This document shows positions 1 through 8,721 of a stretch of 64,000 bases of DNA, piece by piece. Origin of the DNA: Delftia tsuruhatensis (GTDB lineage: Bacteria; Pseudomonadota; Gammaproteobacteria; Burkholderiales; Burkholderiaceae_C). Location: NCBI RefSeq assembly GCF_903815225.1, contig NZ_LR813084.1:5542001-5606000 (forward strand). The letters run 5' to 3'. Under the pieces are notes generated by a model that searched no databases, was not told the origin of the DNA, and was given only the letters and a program-made list of their open reading frames with translations. The position numbers and the translations under genes are program-made. Position 1 is the stretch's first letter. Every line of letters begins with the position of its first letter.

Positions 1-10
1 CAGGACAGGG

Positions 11-37
11 CACCCGGCCCCGTGAAGGGACCGGGTG
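11..37. other. RNA hairpin near the window edge
   Basis: Arms 11-21 and 27-37 pair over ten of eleven positions (one C/A mismatch) around a five-base loop. A second hairpin with a T-run follows at 54-85. Together they look like the structured 3' end of a transcript that begins outside the window. I cannot name an RNA family. Confidence 0.4.
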
Positions 38-53
38 GACAAGCCTTCGGCAA

Positions 54-85
54 GCCCGCCGCATCCTTGGTGCGGCGGGCTTTTT
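54..85 (+). terminator. Rho-independent terminator
   Basis: The arms GCCCGCCGCA (54-63) and TGCGGCGGGC (71-80) pair perfectly over ten bases around a seven-base loop and are followed by five T residues at 81-85. This is a classic intrinsic terminator on the plus strand. It most likely ends transcription of the gene to the left of the window and insulates the polyol operon that starts at 245. Confidence 0.75.
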
Positions 86-171
86 GCTGGGCATGCGGAC
101 AGGCCCCGGGCTTTCACCGATCCGCGATCCCTGCCCGCTCCCTAGAATCCCGGGCACAGGTTCAAGATTTG

Positions 172-194
172 AAGACCATCTGTGAGATGGTCTT
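172..194 (+). promoter_or_regulatory. Leader palindrome of the polyol operon
   Basis: AAGACCATCT (172-181) and AGATGGTCTT (185-194) form a perfect ten-base inverted repeat with a three-base loop, about 50 bases upstream of the first gene. A possible -10 box TAGAAT lies at 143-148, which would put the repeat in the mRNA leader. No T-run follows, so it is not a normal terminator. Because the operon ends with a GlpP-type antiterminator, which in Bacillus acts on an inverted repeat in the glpD leader, it is a candidate GlpP target. A DNA operator is equally possible. Confidence 0.4.
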
Positions 195-244
195 GTCGCG
201 CCTGTACGGTTTGCCGGCCTCTTGCAGAAACACAGGAGGCCAGC

Positions 245-1693
245 ATGCAGACCAGCATCCACAGGATCCGCGGCGTTCAGGATGTCATCGCCCATATCGA
301 CGAACGCCCCGGCATCTCGGGCCGTGCCGGCACCATCTGGTGGCTGGCGCTCGGCGGCCTTTTCCTCGACGCCTTTTCCAACTCCGCGCTGAGCGTGGGC
401 CTGGGCCCCATGACGCGCGACCAGCAGCTCACGCCGGCCGAGGTGGCCTGGATGACGTCGCTGGCCTCCTGGGTGTCCATCGCCTTCAACCCCATCGGCG
501 GCTGGATGGCCGACCGCTGGGGCCGCATGCGCCCGCTGGTCATCGCCAAGGTGCTGGCCGTGGCCGGCGCGCTGCTGGTCAGCATGGCGCCCGACTACGC
601 CACCATCCTCTTCGGCCGCTTCTTCGTGGGCGCGGCCTATGGCATCGACTTCGCCATCGCCATGGCGGTGCTGGCCGAGTTCACGCCCGCACGCCTCAAG
701 AGCCGGCTCAACGTCTGGCAGGGCATGTGGTACATGGCCGTATGCAGCAACCTGGTGCTGGCGCTGTGGTTCCACTCCTGGGACGTGGGCGATTCGCTGT
801 GGCGCTACTCGGTCGCGGCCACCGCCGTGTTCGGCGTGTCCATCCTGGGCCTGCAGGCCGCGCTGCTGGTGGAAAGCCCGACCTGGCTGGCACGCAAGGA
901 GCGGCTGGACGACGCGGCCCGCGCCATGACGCGCATCTACGGCCAGACCTTCAGGGCCGCGCCGCCCGCCGAGCGCCTGCCCGTGCTCAACCCGGCCCGG
1001 CGCGGCCTGGCCAATGTGCTGCTGATCTTTCGCGGCATCTACCTGCCGCGCACCGTGCTGGCGGCCACGGTGCAGATAGGCCAGTCCATCCAGTACTTCG
1101 CCGTGGGCTGGTACCTGCCGCTGATCAGCGCCTCGCTGTTCGGCAAGGACTTCCGCGAGGCCACGCTGGGCGCGCTGGTGTTCAACGTGTTCGGTATCGT
1201 CGGCGGCTTCCTGTCGCCCGTCATCGGGCGCCGCCTGGGCCTGCGGCGGGCCTCGGCCTTTGGCTTTGCGCTGGTGTTCCTGATGCTGCTGGTGCTGGGC
1301 CTGTTCAACGGCCGCATGCCCATCTGGCTGGCCGTGGCCGTGCCCTCGCTGTTCATCCTCTTTCACTCGGGCGGGCCCGGCGCCAACGGCAAGAGCCTGT
1401 CCACGCTGTCCTTCCGCAGCGAGCTGCGCGCGGGCGCCAATGGCGTGATCGGCGCGCTGGGCGCCATGGGCGCGGCGCTGGGGCTGCTGGTGTTTCCGCT
1501 GTTTCGCCAGCAGTACGGGCTGGAGAACACCTTCCTCATCCTGTCCGTGGTGCCGCTGGTGGCCAGCGTGGTCTGCTTTTCCATCCGCTGGGACCCCACG
1601 CGCACCACGGTGAATCCCGACGACGAGCCCGGCGCTCCCCAGTTCGCCGATGACGCCGCCCCGCCCGCCAAGACGGCCCAATCCATTGCCTGA
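245..1693 (+). CDS. MFS transporter, first gene of polyol operon
   Basis: A 482-aa major facilitator protein with about twelve hydrophobic segments and the typical MFS loop between helices 2 and 3 (GGWMADRWGRMRP). It should import a small solute by proton symport in the inner membrane. The start at 245 is chosen over a GTG at 182 because AGGAGG lies at 234-239. It heads a tightly packed operon with an FGGY kinase, a GlpD-like dehydrogenase, an FAD oxidase and GlpP, so its substrate is probably glycerol, a glycerol phosphodiester or a related polyol. There is no GlpF-type channel here, so this permease may be the entry step. The substrate is inferred only from context. Confidence 0.85.
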   Translation: MQTSIHRIRGVQDVIAHIDERPGISGRAGTIWWLALGGLFLDAFSNSALSVGLGPMTRDQQLTPAEVAWMTSLASWVSIAFNPIGGWMADRWGRMRPLVIAKVLAVAGALLVSMAPDYATILFGRFFVGAAYGIDFAIAMAVLAEFTPARLKSRLNVWQGMWYMAVCSNLVLALWFHSWDVGDSLWRYSVAATAVFGVSILGLQAALLVESPTWLARKERLDDAARAMTRIYGQTFRAAPPAERLPVLNPARRGLANVLLIFRGIYLPRTVLAATVQIGQSIQYFAVGWYLPLISASLFGKDFREATLGALVFNVFGIVGGFLSPVIGRRLGLRRASAFGFALVFLMLLVLGLFNGRMPIWLAVAVPSLFILFHSGGPGANGKSLSTLSFRSELRAGANGVIGALGAMGAALGLLVFPLFRQQYGLENTFLILSVVPLVASVVCFSIRWDPTRTTVNPDDEPGAPQFADDAAPPAKTAQSIA

Positions 1694-1706
1694 GAAAGAT
1701 CTCCCC

Positions 1707-3248
1707 ATGCACCATGAAGCCGTGATCCTTTGCATCGACGAAGGCACCTCGGGCACGCGCGCCGCCGTCGTGGGGCGCGACGGGCAGGTGTCCGCCCAGG
1801 ACTACCTGCCGCTGCAGGTCCACTGCCCGCGCCCCGGCGTGGTCGAGCAGGACGCCGACCTGCTGCTGGAGCGCACGCTGGACGTGTGCCGCCGCGCCAT
1901 CGCCCGCGCCCGGGGCAGCGGCCAGCAGATCGAGGCCCTGGCCATCGCCAACCAGCGCTGCTCGGCCGTGCTCTGGGATACGGTCACGGGCCGGTCGCTG
2001 GCGCCCATCATGGTCTGGCAGGACTCGCGCCACCGCGACGAACTGGCCCTGCTGGCCGGCGACTGGGACGCCCGGCTGATCCGCCACGCGGGCCGGCCCG
2101 TGGGCGTGCGTTCGCCCTACCTGTGGGCCGCGCGCAAGCTGCGTGAGGATGCGGCCGTGGCCCGTGCCTGGCAGCAGCGCCGCCTGGCCTTCGGCACCAT
2201 CGACTCCTGGCTGCTGTGGCATCTGTCGGATGCGCGCGCCGTGGTCACCACGCCCACCAATGTGACTTCGGGCAATGCCTATGCGCTGGGTGAGCACCGC
2301 TACCTGCAGGACTGGCTGGACGCGCTGGAATTTCCCGCCAAGCTGCTGCCCCGCCTGTGCGAGGACGTGCAGGACTTCGGCCGCACGCGCACCGATCTTC
2401 TGGGCCTGGCCGTGCCCATCCTGGCCTGCGCGGGCGACCAGCATGCAGCGGCCGTGGGCCTGGGCTGCCTGGAGCGGGGCCAGGCGCTGTGCGTGCATGG
2501 CACGGGCAGCTTCGTCGATGTGCTCACGGGCACCCAACTGCCCGCGCATGACGCGGCCCATGAAAGCTCGCTGACCATGACGGCGCGGCGCATGGGCGGT
2601 GTCTCGCGCTATGCCATCGAGACCTATGTGCCCACCACCGGCTCGGCGCTCAACTGGATCTGCGAGAAGCTGCAGTGGTTCGACAACCCGCAGCAGATCA
2701 GCGCCCTGGCCGGCGATGCCGAAACGCCGGCCGACCTGGTCTTCATCCCCGCGCTCACCGGCCTGCGCCTGCCTGCCATGGAGCCGGGCGCGCGGGCCTC
2801 GATCTCGGGCGTGTCCATGGCCACCTCGCGGCCGCAGCTGGCGCGCTCCATCCTCGAAGGAATTGCGCATTCCGTGGCCTCCTGCGTGCAGGCGGACGAG
2901 GCCGCCTCGGGCACCGAGGTGGGCGAACTGCTGGTGGGCGGCGGCCTGTCGGGCAGCGATGCCCTGCTGCAGATCCAGGCCGACCTGGGCGGCCTGCCCG
3001 TGCGCCGCCTGGCCGATACCGACAAGGCCAGCCTGCGCGGCATCGCCTTCATGGCCGGCAGCGCAGGCCTGCTGTGGGACGGGCTGGAGCAGGCCTGCGC
3101 CACGCTGCGCACCGAAGCGGTCTTCACCCCGCGCATGGCCGCCGACGAGCGCGGCGAGCGCCGCCGCATCTGGCGCGCCCGCGTGGGCGACGAACTGGCC
3201 CGCGCCCGGGCCCCCGGGCGCAGCGCCGCCCTGGAGGGCTGCGCATGA
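1707..3248 (+). CDS. FGGY-family carbohydrate kinase (glycerol kinase-like)
   Basis: A 513-aa sugar/polyol kinase. The N-terminal phosphate-binding segment DEGTSGTRAAV replaces the DQGTTSSR of classical GlpK. A second ATPase-fold segment HGTGSFVDV lies near residue 265 and the C-terminal LVGGGLSGSD near residue 410. Length agrees with glycerol and xylulose kinases. It would phosphorylate the solute brought in by the MFS protein, making the substrate for the GlpD-like enzyme whose ATG overlaps its stop (ATGA at 3245-3248). Glycerol is the most likely substrate given the neighbours, but the altered N-terminal motif leaves room for another polyol. Confidence 0.85.
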   Translation: MHHEAVILCIDEGTSGTRAAVVGRDGQVSAQDYLPLQVHCPRPGVVEQDADLLLERTLDVCRRAIARARGSGQQIEALAIANQRCSAVLWDTVTGRSLAPIMVWQDSRHRDELALLAGDWDARLIRHAGRPVGVRSPYLWAARKLREDAAVARAWQQRRLAFGTIDSWLLWHLSDARAVVTTPTNVTSGNAYALGEHRYLQDWLDALEFPAKLLPRLCEDVQDFGRTRTDLLGLAVPILACAGDQHAAAVGLGCLERGQALCVHGTGSFVDVLTGTQLPAHDAAHESSLTMTARRMGGVSRYAIETYVPTTGSALNWICEKLQWFDNPQQISALAGDAETPADLVFIPALTGLRLPAMEPGARASISGVSMATSRPQLARSILEGIAHSVASCVQADEAASGTEVGELLVGGGLSGSDALLQIQADLGGLPVRRLADTDKASLRGIAFMAGSAGLLWDGLEQACATLRTEAVFTPRMAADERGERRRIWRARVGDELARARAPGRSAALEGCA

Positions 3249-4936
3249 TGCAATGGCCCTTTGGCAATGAACGCAAGGAACGCAGGGACAGCGCCGCACT
3301 GACCCAGACCGCGCCGCTGCAGCTGCAGCGCGCGGACCAGCTCGCGCGGCTGGGTGACGAGGCCTTCGACCTGCTGGTCATCGGCGGCGGCATCACCGGC
3401 GTCTATGCGGCGCTGGACGCCAGCCTGCGCGGCCTGCGCGTGGCCCTGGTGGAGAAGGACGACTTCGCCTCCGGCACCTCGTCCAAGTCCTCCAAGATGG
3501 TGCACGGCGGCCTGCGCTACATCGAGCAGGGCAACCTGGCCCTGGTGCGGCACTCGCTGCTGGAGCGCCAGCGACTGCGCCGCAATGCGCGCCACCTGGT
3601 GCAGCGCCTGCCCTTCCTGTTTCCCGTGATGGAGCGCGACGGCGTCTTCGACGCCCGCCTGGCCAAGGCCTTCGGCAGCCTGCTGTGGACCTATGACCTG
3701 GCCGGCGGCTGGCGCGAAGGCATCTTGCACCGCAAGCTGGGCAAGGCCGAGGTGCTGTCGCACTGCCCGAGCTTTCGCGAAGAGCAGCTGCTGGGCGGCT
3801 ACATGTACTTCGACGCGCGCGTGGACGATGCGCGGCTCACGCTGGCCGTGGCGCGCACCGCGGCCTTCCACGGCGCGGCCGTGCTCAACCACGGCCAGGC
3901 CACCGCCGTCACGCGCAACGCCCACGGCCGCGTGGATGGCGCCATCGTCCAGGCCGATGGCCGCGAGATCACGGTGCGCGCGCGCAGCGTGGTCATGGCC
4001 ACGGGCGTGTGGCTGCGCGACTGGGATGGCCGCAAGCCCGGCCAGGAGCCCCGGCTGCACGTGCGCCCCGCCAAGGGCGTGCACGTGGCCATCCCCTGGC
4101 TGCGCATACGCAACGACTGCACCGTCACCATTCCCGTGCCGGGCCGCAGCCGGCGGGCCACCATCACGCGCTGGGGCGATGTCTCCTACCTGGGCACCAC
4201 CGACGAGGACTACGCGGGCGGCCTGGACGATGTGCACTGCACGCGCACCGAGCTGGACTTCCTGCTGGAAGGCGCACGCTCCGCACTCAAGGTGGACCTG
4301 TCGCCCGAGGATGTGGTCGGCTCCATCGCAGGCTGCCGCCCCCTGGTCGGCCCGCCCGGCGGCAAGACCGTGGAGATGAAGCGCAACCACGAGATCCATG
4401 TGGCGGCCGACGGCCTGGTCACCATCGTGGGCGGCAAGCTCACCACCTCGCGCCACATGGCCGAGCAGACCGTGGACGCCGTGGAAAAGCTGCTGGGCCG
4501 GCGCACGCGCTGCACCACCACCTCGGCCTTTGTGCTGGGCGCGGCCGGCTACGACGCCCAGGCCATCACGGCCACGGGCGGCCTGTCTGCCCACCTGGGC
4601 GAGCGCTACGGCACGGAGGCGCGCTTCGTCAGCGACCTGCTGGCCGCACGCCCCGAACTGGCCCGGCCCATCGTGCAGGGACTGCCCCATACCGAGGCCG
4701 AGGTCCTCTACGCCGTGCGCCACGAAATGGCGGCCAGCGTGGACGACGTGCTCTCGCGCCGCCTGCGCGCCCGCCTCATGGCGCGCGATGCCTCGGCCCA
4801 CGCCGCGCAGCGCGTGGGCGAGATCCTGGCCGAAGAACTCGGACTGCCAGCGGCCCTGGTCGCGCAACAGGTCCACGACTACCGCCGCGCCACCACACGC
4901 GAAAAACAGATCTTGATGGGAGATATCCAATGCTGA
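3245..4936 (+). CDS. Glycerol-3-phosphate dehydrogenase/oxidase (GlpD family)
   Basis: A 563-aa FAD enzyme of the GlpD family. The dinucleotide-binding motif VIGGGITGVYAALDA lies near residue 42, followed by GTSSKSSKMVHGGLRYIE, the hallmark of aerobic glycerol-3-phosphate dehydrogenases, and a C-terminal DAO-C domain. It oxidises glycerol 3-phosphate to dihydroxyacetone phosphate at the membrane and passes electrons to quinone. Start and stop overlap both neighbours by a few bases, so the genes are translationally coupled. An N-terminal extension of about 40 residues precedes the FAD fold; its role is unknown. Confidence 0.9.
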   Translation: MMQWPFGNERKERRDSAALTQTAPLQLQRADQLARLGDEAFDLLVIGGGITGVYAALDASLRGLRVALVEKDDFASGTSSKSSKMVHGGLRYIEQGNLALVRHSLLERQRLRRNARHLVQRLPFLFPVMERDGVFDARLAKAFGSLLWTYDLAGGWREGILHRKLGKAEVLSHCPSFREEQLLGGYMYFDARVDDARLTLAVARTAAFHGAAVLNHGQATAVTRNAHGRVDGAIVQADGREITVRARSVVMATGVWLRDWDGRKPGQEPRLHVRPAKGVHVAIPWLRIRNDCTVTIPVPGRSRRATITRWGDVSYLGTTDEDYAGGLDDVHCTRTELDFLLEGARSALKVDLSPEDVVGSIAGCRPLVGPPGGKTVEMKRNHEIHVAADGLVTIVGGKLTTSRHMAEQTVDAVEKLLGRRTRCTTTSAFVLGAAGYDAQAITATGGLSAHLGERYGTEARFVSDLLAARPELARPIVQGLPHTEAEVLYAVRHEMAASVDDVLSRRLRARLMARDASAHAAQRVGEILAEELGLPAALVAQQVHDYRRATTREKQILMGDIQC

Positions 4937-6465
4937 GCAAAGACGCAATCGCCCGCGGCTACAACCGCCGCAACTACGTGGTGGGCGCCCCCACGACCCC
5001 AGGCTGGGCGGCGCAGGCCGCACCTGCATCCGAAGGTCCTTCCTCCAACCTGCAGCACGAACCCGTAACCGTGCCCGAGGCCGTGCTCGCGGCGCTGCGC
5101 GCCGCCTGCGACCGCGTGCAGACCGCGCACGCCGAGGTCGTGGCCGGCACGCGCGACTGGTGGGCACGCACCATGGTGGCCGAGACCTCGGGCCACCCGG
5201 CCACGCCGCAGGCCGTCATCGCCCATGTCTCCACCGTCGAGCAGGTGCAGGCCGTGATGCGCATTGCCGACCAGCACGCCATCCCCGTCACCGTCTCGGC
5301 CGGGCGCAGCAACGTCACGGGCGCGGCCCTGCCGCTGCGCGGCGGCATCGTGCTGGACCTGTGCGAACTCAACCGCTTCATCGCCATGGACGAGACAAGC
5401 CAGATCGTCGAAGTCGAGGCCGGCATGTTCGGCGACGTGTTCGAGGAAACCATACAGGGCCGCCACGGCATGACCATGGGCCACTGGCCCTCGTCCTTCG
5501 GCATCAGCACCGTGGGCGGATGGGTGGCCTGCCGGGGCGCGGGCCAGCTGTCCACGCGCTACGGCAAGATCGAGGACATGGTCCACGGCATGGACGTGGT
5601 GCTGGCCGATGGCCGCCTGGTCACCGTGGGCGGCTACGCGCGCGCGGCCATCGGCCCGGACCTGCAGCAGCTGTTCATCGGCTCGGAAGGCACGCTGGGC
5701 GTGATCGTGCGCATCCGCTTCAAGCTGCACCGCCTGCCCGACCACGGCCGCGCCGTCGCCTATGGCTTTGCCAGCTTTGCCCAGGGCCTGGAGGCCTGCC
5801 GCCAGATCCTGCAGCAAGGCGCCAACCCCGCCGCGCTGCGGCTGTACGACGCGCTGGAAAGCGGCGTGCAATTCGGCCGCGGCGACCTCCACGTGCTGCT
5901 GATCGCCGACGAAGGCGCGCCCGAGATCGTCGATGCCGTCATGGCCATCTGCGAACGTGTGTGCGCACCTTTGGGTGAACGACTGGACGGCGCCGCCACC
6001 CTGGAGCGCTGGCTGGACACGCGCTACCTGACCGGCAAGAGCGCCGAGGGTTTCAAGAAAGGCCCGGGCTTTGTCGCCGACACGCTGGAGATGTGCGGGC
6101 CCTGGAAAGACCTGCCGGCCATCTACGAGGAAGTGGTCGCCGCACTGCAGGCCGTGCCCGGCACGCTGGCCGGCTCTGCCCACCAGTCCCATGCCTATGT
6201 GGATGGCGCCTGCCTGTACTTTTCGCTGCGCGGCGAGGTGGCCGTGGACCAGCGCGCCCAGTGGTACCGCGCGGCCTGGGACGCGGCCAACGCCGTGCTG
6301 CTGCGCCACGGCGCCACGCTCAGCCACCACCACGGCGTGGGCCTGCTGCGCGCGCCCTACATGCGCCAGGCGCTGGGCACGGCTTTCCCCCTTCTGGAGG
6401 CGGCCAAGCGCATGCTGGACCCCAAGAACCTGCTCAACCCCGGCAAGCTGGGGCTGGAACTCTGA
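4930..6465 (+). CDS. FAD-binding oxidase of the PCMH/alkyl-DHAP synthase type
   Basis: A 511-aa flavoprotein with a PCMH FAD domain: VSAGRSNVTGAALPLRGG near residue 120, SFGISTVGGWVACRGAGQ near 190 and FIGSEGTLGVIVRIRFK near 250, then a C-terminal substrate domain ending LLNPGKLGLEL. This layout is shared by GlcD, D-lactate dehydrogenase and alkyl-dihydroxyacetone-phosphate synthase; the N-terminus (RGYNRRNYVVGAP) and spacing look closest to the last group. It overlaps the GlpD gene by seven bases and GlpP follows after one base. Its exact reaction is unknown; a role on a glycerol-derived or 2-hydroxy acid metabolite is inferred. Confidence 0.75.
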   Translation: MLSKDAIARGYNRRNYVVGAPTTPGWAAQAAPASEGPSSNLQHEPVTVPEAVLAALRAACDRVQTAHAEVVAGTRDWWARTMVAETSGHPATPQAVIAHVSTVEQVQAVMRIADQHAIPVTVSAGRSNVTGAALPLRGGIVLDLCELNRFIAMDETSQIVEVEAGMFGDVFEETIQGRHGMTMGHWPSSFGISTVGGWVACRGAGQLSTRYGKIEDMVHGMDVVLADGRLVTVGGYARAAIGPDLQQLFIGSEGTLGVIVRIRFKLHRLPDHGRAVAYGFASFAQGLEACRQILQQGANPAALRLYDALESGVQFGRGDLHVLLIADEGAPEIVDAVMAICERVCAPLGERLDGAATLERWLDTRYLTGKSAEGFKKGPGFVADTLEMCGPWKDLPAIYEEVVAALQAVPGTLAGSAHQSHAYVDGACLYFSLRGEVAVDQRAQWYRAAWDAANAVLLRHGATLSHHHGVGLLRAPYMRQALGTAFPLLEAAKRMLDPKNLLNPGKLGLEL

Positions 6466-6466
6466 C

Positions 6467-7033
6467 ATGGGCCGCCCGGACAACTCCCTGGGCGCGCGGC
6501 TGGCGCGCCGCCCCGTCATCGCCACCCTGTACGGGGCCGAGCAGATGGACGCGCTGCTGGCCAGCCAGGCCGAAGTCGCCATCGTCGCCAACATCGAACT
6601 GCGCCGCCTGCGCTCGGTGATCTCCACCATCACCGGGGCGGGCAAGATCGCCATCGTCAACATCGACAGCTGCGACGGCATCTCGCCCGACAAGGGCGGC
6701 GTGGACTACCTTGTGGACCTGGGCGCCAGCAGCCTGCTGTCCACGCGCGTGGCCACCATCCAGCGCGCCAACAAGGCCGGGCTGCTGACCATGCAAAAAG
6801 TCTTCGTCACCGACCGCTCCACCTGGCCGCGCAGCATCAAGGCCGTGGAGCAGAGCGACCCCAACCTCGTGCAGATCATGCCCGCCCCCATGCTGGCCCA
6901 CATCACCGAAGCGGAGCGCCGCATCCTGCCGCCGCTCGTGGCCTCGGGCTTCGTGTGTTCGCAAGAGCAGGTGCAGCAGGCGCTGGCCGGGGGCGCGATT
7001 GCGGTGTCGACCAGCGACAGTGGGCTGTGGTGA
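6467..7033 (+). CDS. glpP: Glycerol-3-phosphate-responsive antiterminator (GlpP family)
   Basis: A 188-aa protein matching the GlpP family throughout: VIATLYGAEQMDALLASQ near the N-terminus, then a central KIAIVNIDSCDGISPDKGGV and LLSTRVATIQRANKAGLLT, and a phosphate-site-like GGAIAVSTSDSGLW at the C-terminus. In Bacillus, GlpP binds glycerol 3-phosphate and then the leader mRNA of glpD to allow read-through. Here it is the last gene of the operon it probably controls, one base after the FAD oxidase. The leader palindrome at 172-194 is the natural candidate target. Confidence 0.85.
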   Translation: MGRPDNSLGARLARRPVIATLYGAEQMDALLASQAEVAIVANIELRRLRSVISTITGAGKIAIVNIDSCDGISPDKGGVDYLVDLGASSLLSTRVATIQRANKAGLLTMQKVFVTDRSTWPRSIKAVEQSDPNLVQIMPAPMLAHITEAERRILPPLVASGFVCSQEQVQQALAGGAIAVSTSDSGLW

Positions 7034-7049
7034 AGGGCTGAGGCAAGCG

Positions 7050-8165
7050 TCATGCTTGGCCGGCATCAGTGCGGAGTAATCGCCGAGACTCCAGCATGCG
7101 TCGAGTGCTCTCCAGCTCTTTTTGCAGCAACTCGGCATCCGGCAGCACCATCCGGTAGTTGGCCGCCATCACCTTGGTCGGCAAGCCATCCAGCGCATAC
7201 CGCGCCAGGGCATGGCCCTTGTCGGCGCACAGGATCAGACCCACGGGCGGGTTCTCATCCGGGTAGGCCCAATGCTCCTTGGCATAGTTGCAGTACATGT
7301 GCATCTGCCCCACGTCGGCATGGGTCAGGCTGCCCAGCTTCAAGTCGATGATGACCAGGCAGCGCAGCTTGCGATGGAAGAGCAGAAGATCCACGCGGTA
7401 CCAGTTCTGGTCGATCCGCAGCCGACGCTGCCGCCCGACGAAGGTGAAGCCTTCGCCAAGCTCCAGCAGGAAGTCTTCCAGCCGCTGTATCAGGGCCGCT
7501 TCTAGGTCGGACTCCGAATACTCGTCCTTGAGGTCGAGGAACTCCAGCACATACGGATCCTTGATCGCATCGTCGGGGGTCACGGCATCCCCGGGCCTTG
7601 GCACGGACCCTTTGACGAGCATGGCCGCCTTGTCCCTGGACAAGGCCGTGCGCTCGTAGAACTGACTGCCTATCTGCCGGTCGAGCTGGCGCACGCTCCA
7701 GCCACCGCGCAACGCCTCGGCCTCGTAGAACCGGCGGGCATGGTCATCCTTGACCGACAGCAGCCGGACATAGGCGGACCATGGCAACGTGAAAACCTGG
7801 GCCAGTTCGGACAAACTCAATTTCCCAGACGGTGTCTGGGAAATTCCAGTCTGTGGATATACGAGGAAGAAGCGCCGCATGCTCTGCAGGTTGTTGACGC
7901 CAAATCCGCGCCCGAAACGGTCGCTCAGATCGGTGGACAACCTCTCCATCAACTGCTCGCCATAGCCGGCGCGTCTGCGCCCCTTCTGCTCGGCTTCGAC
8001 GATCCGGCGCCCAATCTCCCAATAGCTGGCGGTCATCAACGCATTGACGCTGCGGGCCGCGGCTTGCCTCGCGGCGTCCAGCAACTCCACGATGCCCCCA
8101 TGGATACCGGCATAGCCAGCCGGCAGGGCGGCAGGGTCACCCGCCGCAGGCGTCTTCCTTGTCAT
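7050..8165 (-). CDS. DUF1016/YhcG-type PD-(D/E)xK nuclease
   Basis: A 371-aa protein with an N-terminal DUF1016 helical domain (about residues 20-160: YWEIGRRIVEAEQ, YGEQLMERLSTDLSDRFG, FTLPWSAYVRLL) and a C-terminal PD-(D/E)xK nuclease domain (about 200-345). The likely catalytic residues are D259 in YRVDLLLFHR and D274/K276 in VIIDLKLG. The start at 8165 has AGGAGG just upstream. Family members are predicted DNA nucleases often found on mobile or defence islands; the biological role is not settled. Local base composition is visibly less GC-rich than in the flanking genes, which suggests transfer. A perfect 12-base inverted repeat sits inside the gene at 7819-7845. Confidence 0.85.
   Translation of the reverse strand: MTRKTPAAGDPAALPAGYAGIHGGIVELLDAARQAAARSVNALMTASYWEIGRRIVEAEQKGRRRAGYGEQLMERLSTDLSDRFGRGFGVNNLQSMRRFFLVYPQTGISQTPSGKLSLSELAQVFTLPWSAYVRLLSVKDDHARRFYEAEALRGGWSVRQLDRQIGSQFYERTALSRDKAAMLVKGSVPRPGDAVTPDDAIKDPYVLEFLDLKDEYSESDLEAALIQRLEDFLLELGEGFTFVGRQRRLRIDQNWYRVDLLLFHRKLRCLVIIDLKLGSLTHADVGQMHMYCNYAKEHWAYPDENPPVGLILCADKGHALARYALDGLPTKVMAANYRMVLPDAELLQKELESTRRMLESRRLLRTDAGQA
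7819..7845. repeat. Perfect inverted repeat inside the nuclease gene
   Basis: AATTTCCCAGAC (7819-7830) and GTCTGGGAAATT (7834-7845) are exact reverse complements separated by GGT. The repeat encodes the stretch ISQTPSGKL (about residues 108-116), at the junction between conserved blocks of the DUF1016 domain. A 12-base perfect stem in coding DNA is unusual and may be a remnant of a palindromic insertion. Confidence 0.8.
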
Positions 8166-8288
8166 GCTGTCACCTCCTCGGCCCAGAATACCCCGGGCCT
8201 GTGGCCCGGCCAATGCCTTGGTGCTGCGCCACTGCGCCCAACGCAGCACGCATGGCGCTGCCGGACACTGCGCCCGGAGCCCGGCCCC

Positions 8289-8717
8289 TCAGGCCGCGCG
8301 CCGGCCCCTTACCTCCACGCGCTCCACCAGGTCCTTGAGCAGATCGAAATGCAGGCGCATGTCCCTGAGCGAACGGCCATAGCGTGAGCGTGGCAGCTTG
8401 AAGGCCTTGTCGGCCAGTTGCACGGCGCTGGCCGCCATGCGCCATTGCTGCTCGAAGGCCTCGTGGTCGGGCGGCGGGTCGGCCTGCATGCGCCGTATGT
8501 GGGCCAGCGCCAGTTCCACCGCGCATTCCACTTCGAACTGGCGCGCATTGTGTCCCCGCTGGTTGCGGCAGGCATGGGTCAGCGACACCAGCAGGCCCTC
8601 CACCATGACCAGGGAGACATGCATGGCCTGCTGCCAGGTGGGCCAGGTGGGCCGGGCGGATTGCGGGCAAGGCTGCGCCTGCGCTGCCTCGCGGGCAGCG
8701 TTTTTACGAGAGGCCAT
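8289..8717 (-). CDS. Hypothetical protein, 142 aa
   Basis: I do not recognise this protein. It is predicted to be mainly helical, with an N-terminal Ala/Gln-rich tail and a helical core carrying conserved-looking polar residues (VEGLLVSLTHACRNQRGHN, then ECAVELALAHIRRM). There is no signal peptide or membrane segment. A strong AAGGAGG lies ahead of the ATG at 8717 and overlaps the end of a 24-codon ORF (8722-8796), suggesting translational coupling. It precedes the DUF1016 nuclease on the same strand with 123 bases between, so the two may be one transcription unit in the low-GC islet. Confidence 0.6.
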   Translation of the reverse strand: MASRKNAAREAAQAQPCPQSARPTWPTWQQAMHVSLVMVEGLLVSLTHACRNQRGHNARQFEVECAVELALAHIRRMQADPPPDHEAFEQQWRMAASAVQLADKAFKLPRSRYGRSLRDMRLHFDLLKDLVERVEVRGRRAA

Positions 8718-8721
8718 GGTG

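Noticed and set aside
1..244. A named riboswitch or stable RNA (RNase P, tmRNA, 6S) at the left edge
   Set aside because: Two hairpins and a T-run are real, but no conserved core of any of these RNAs is visible in the part present.
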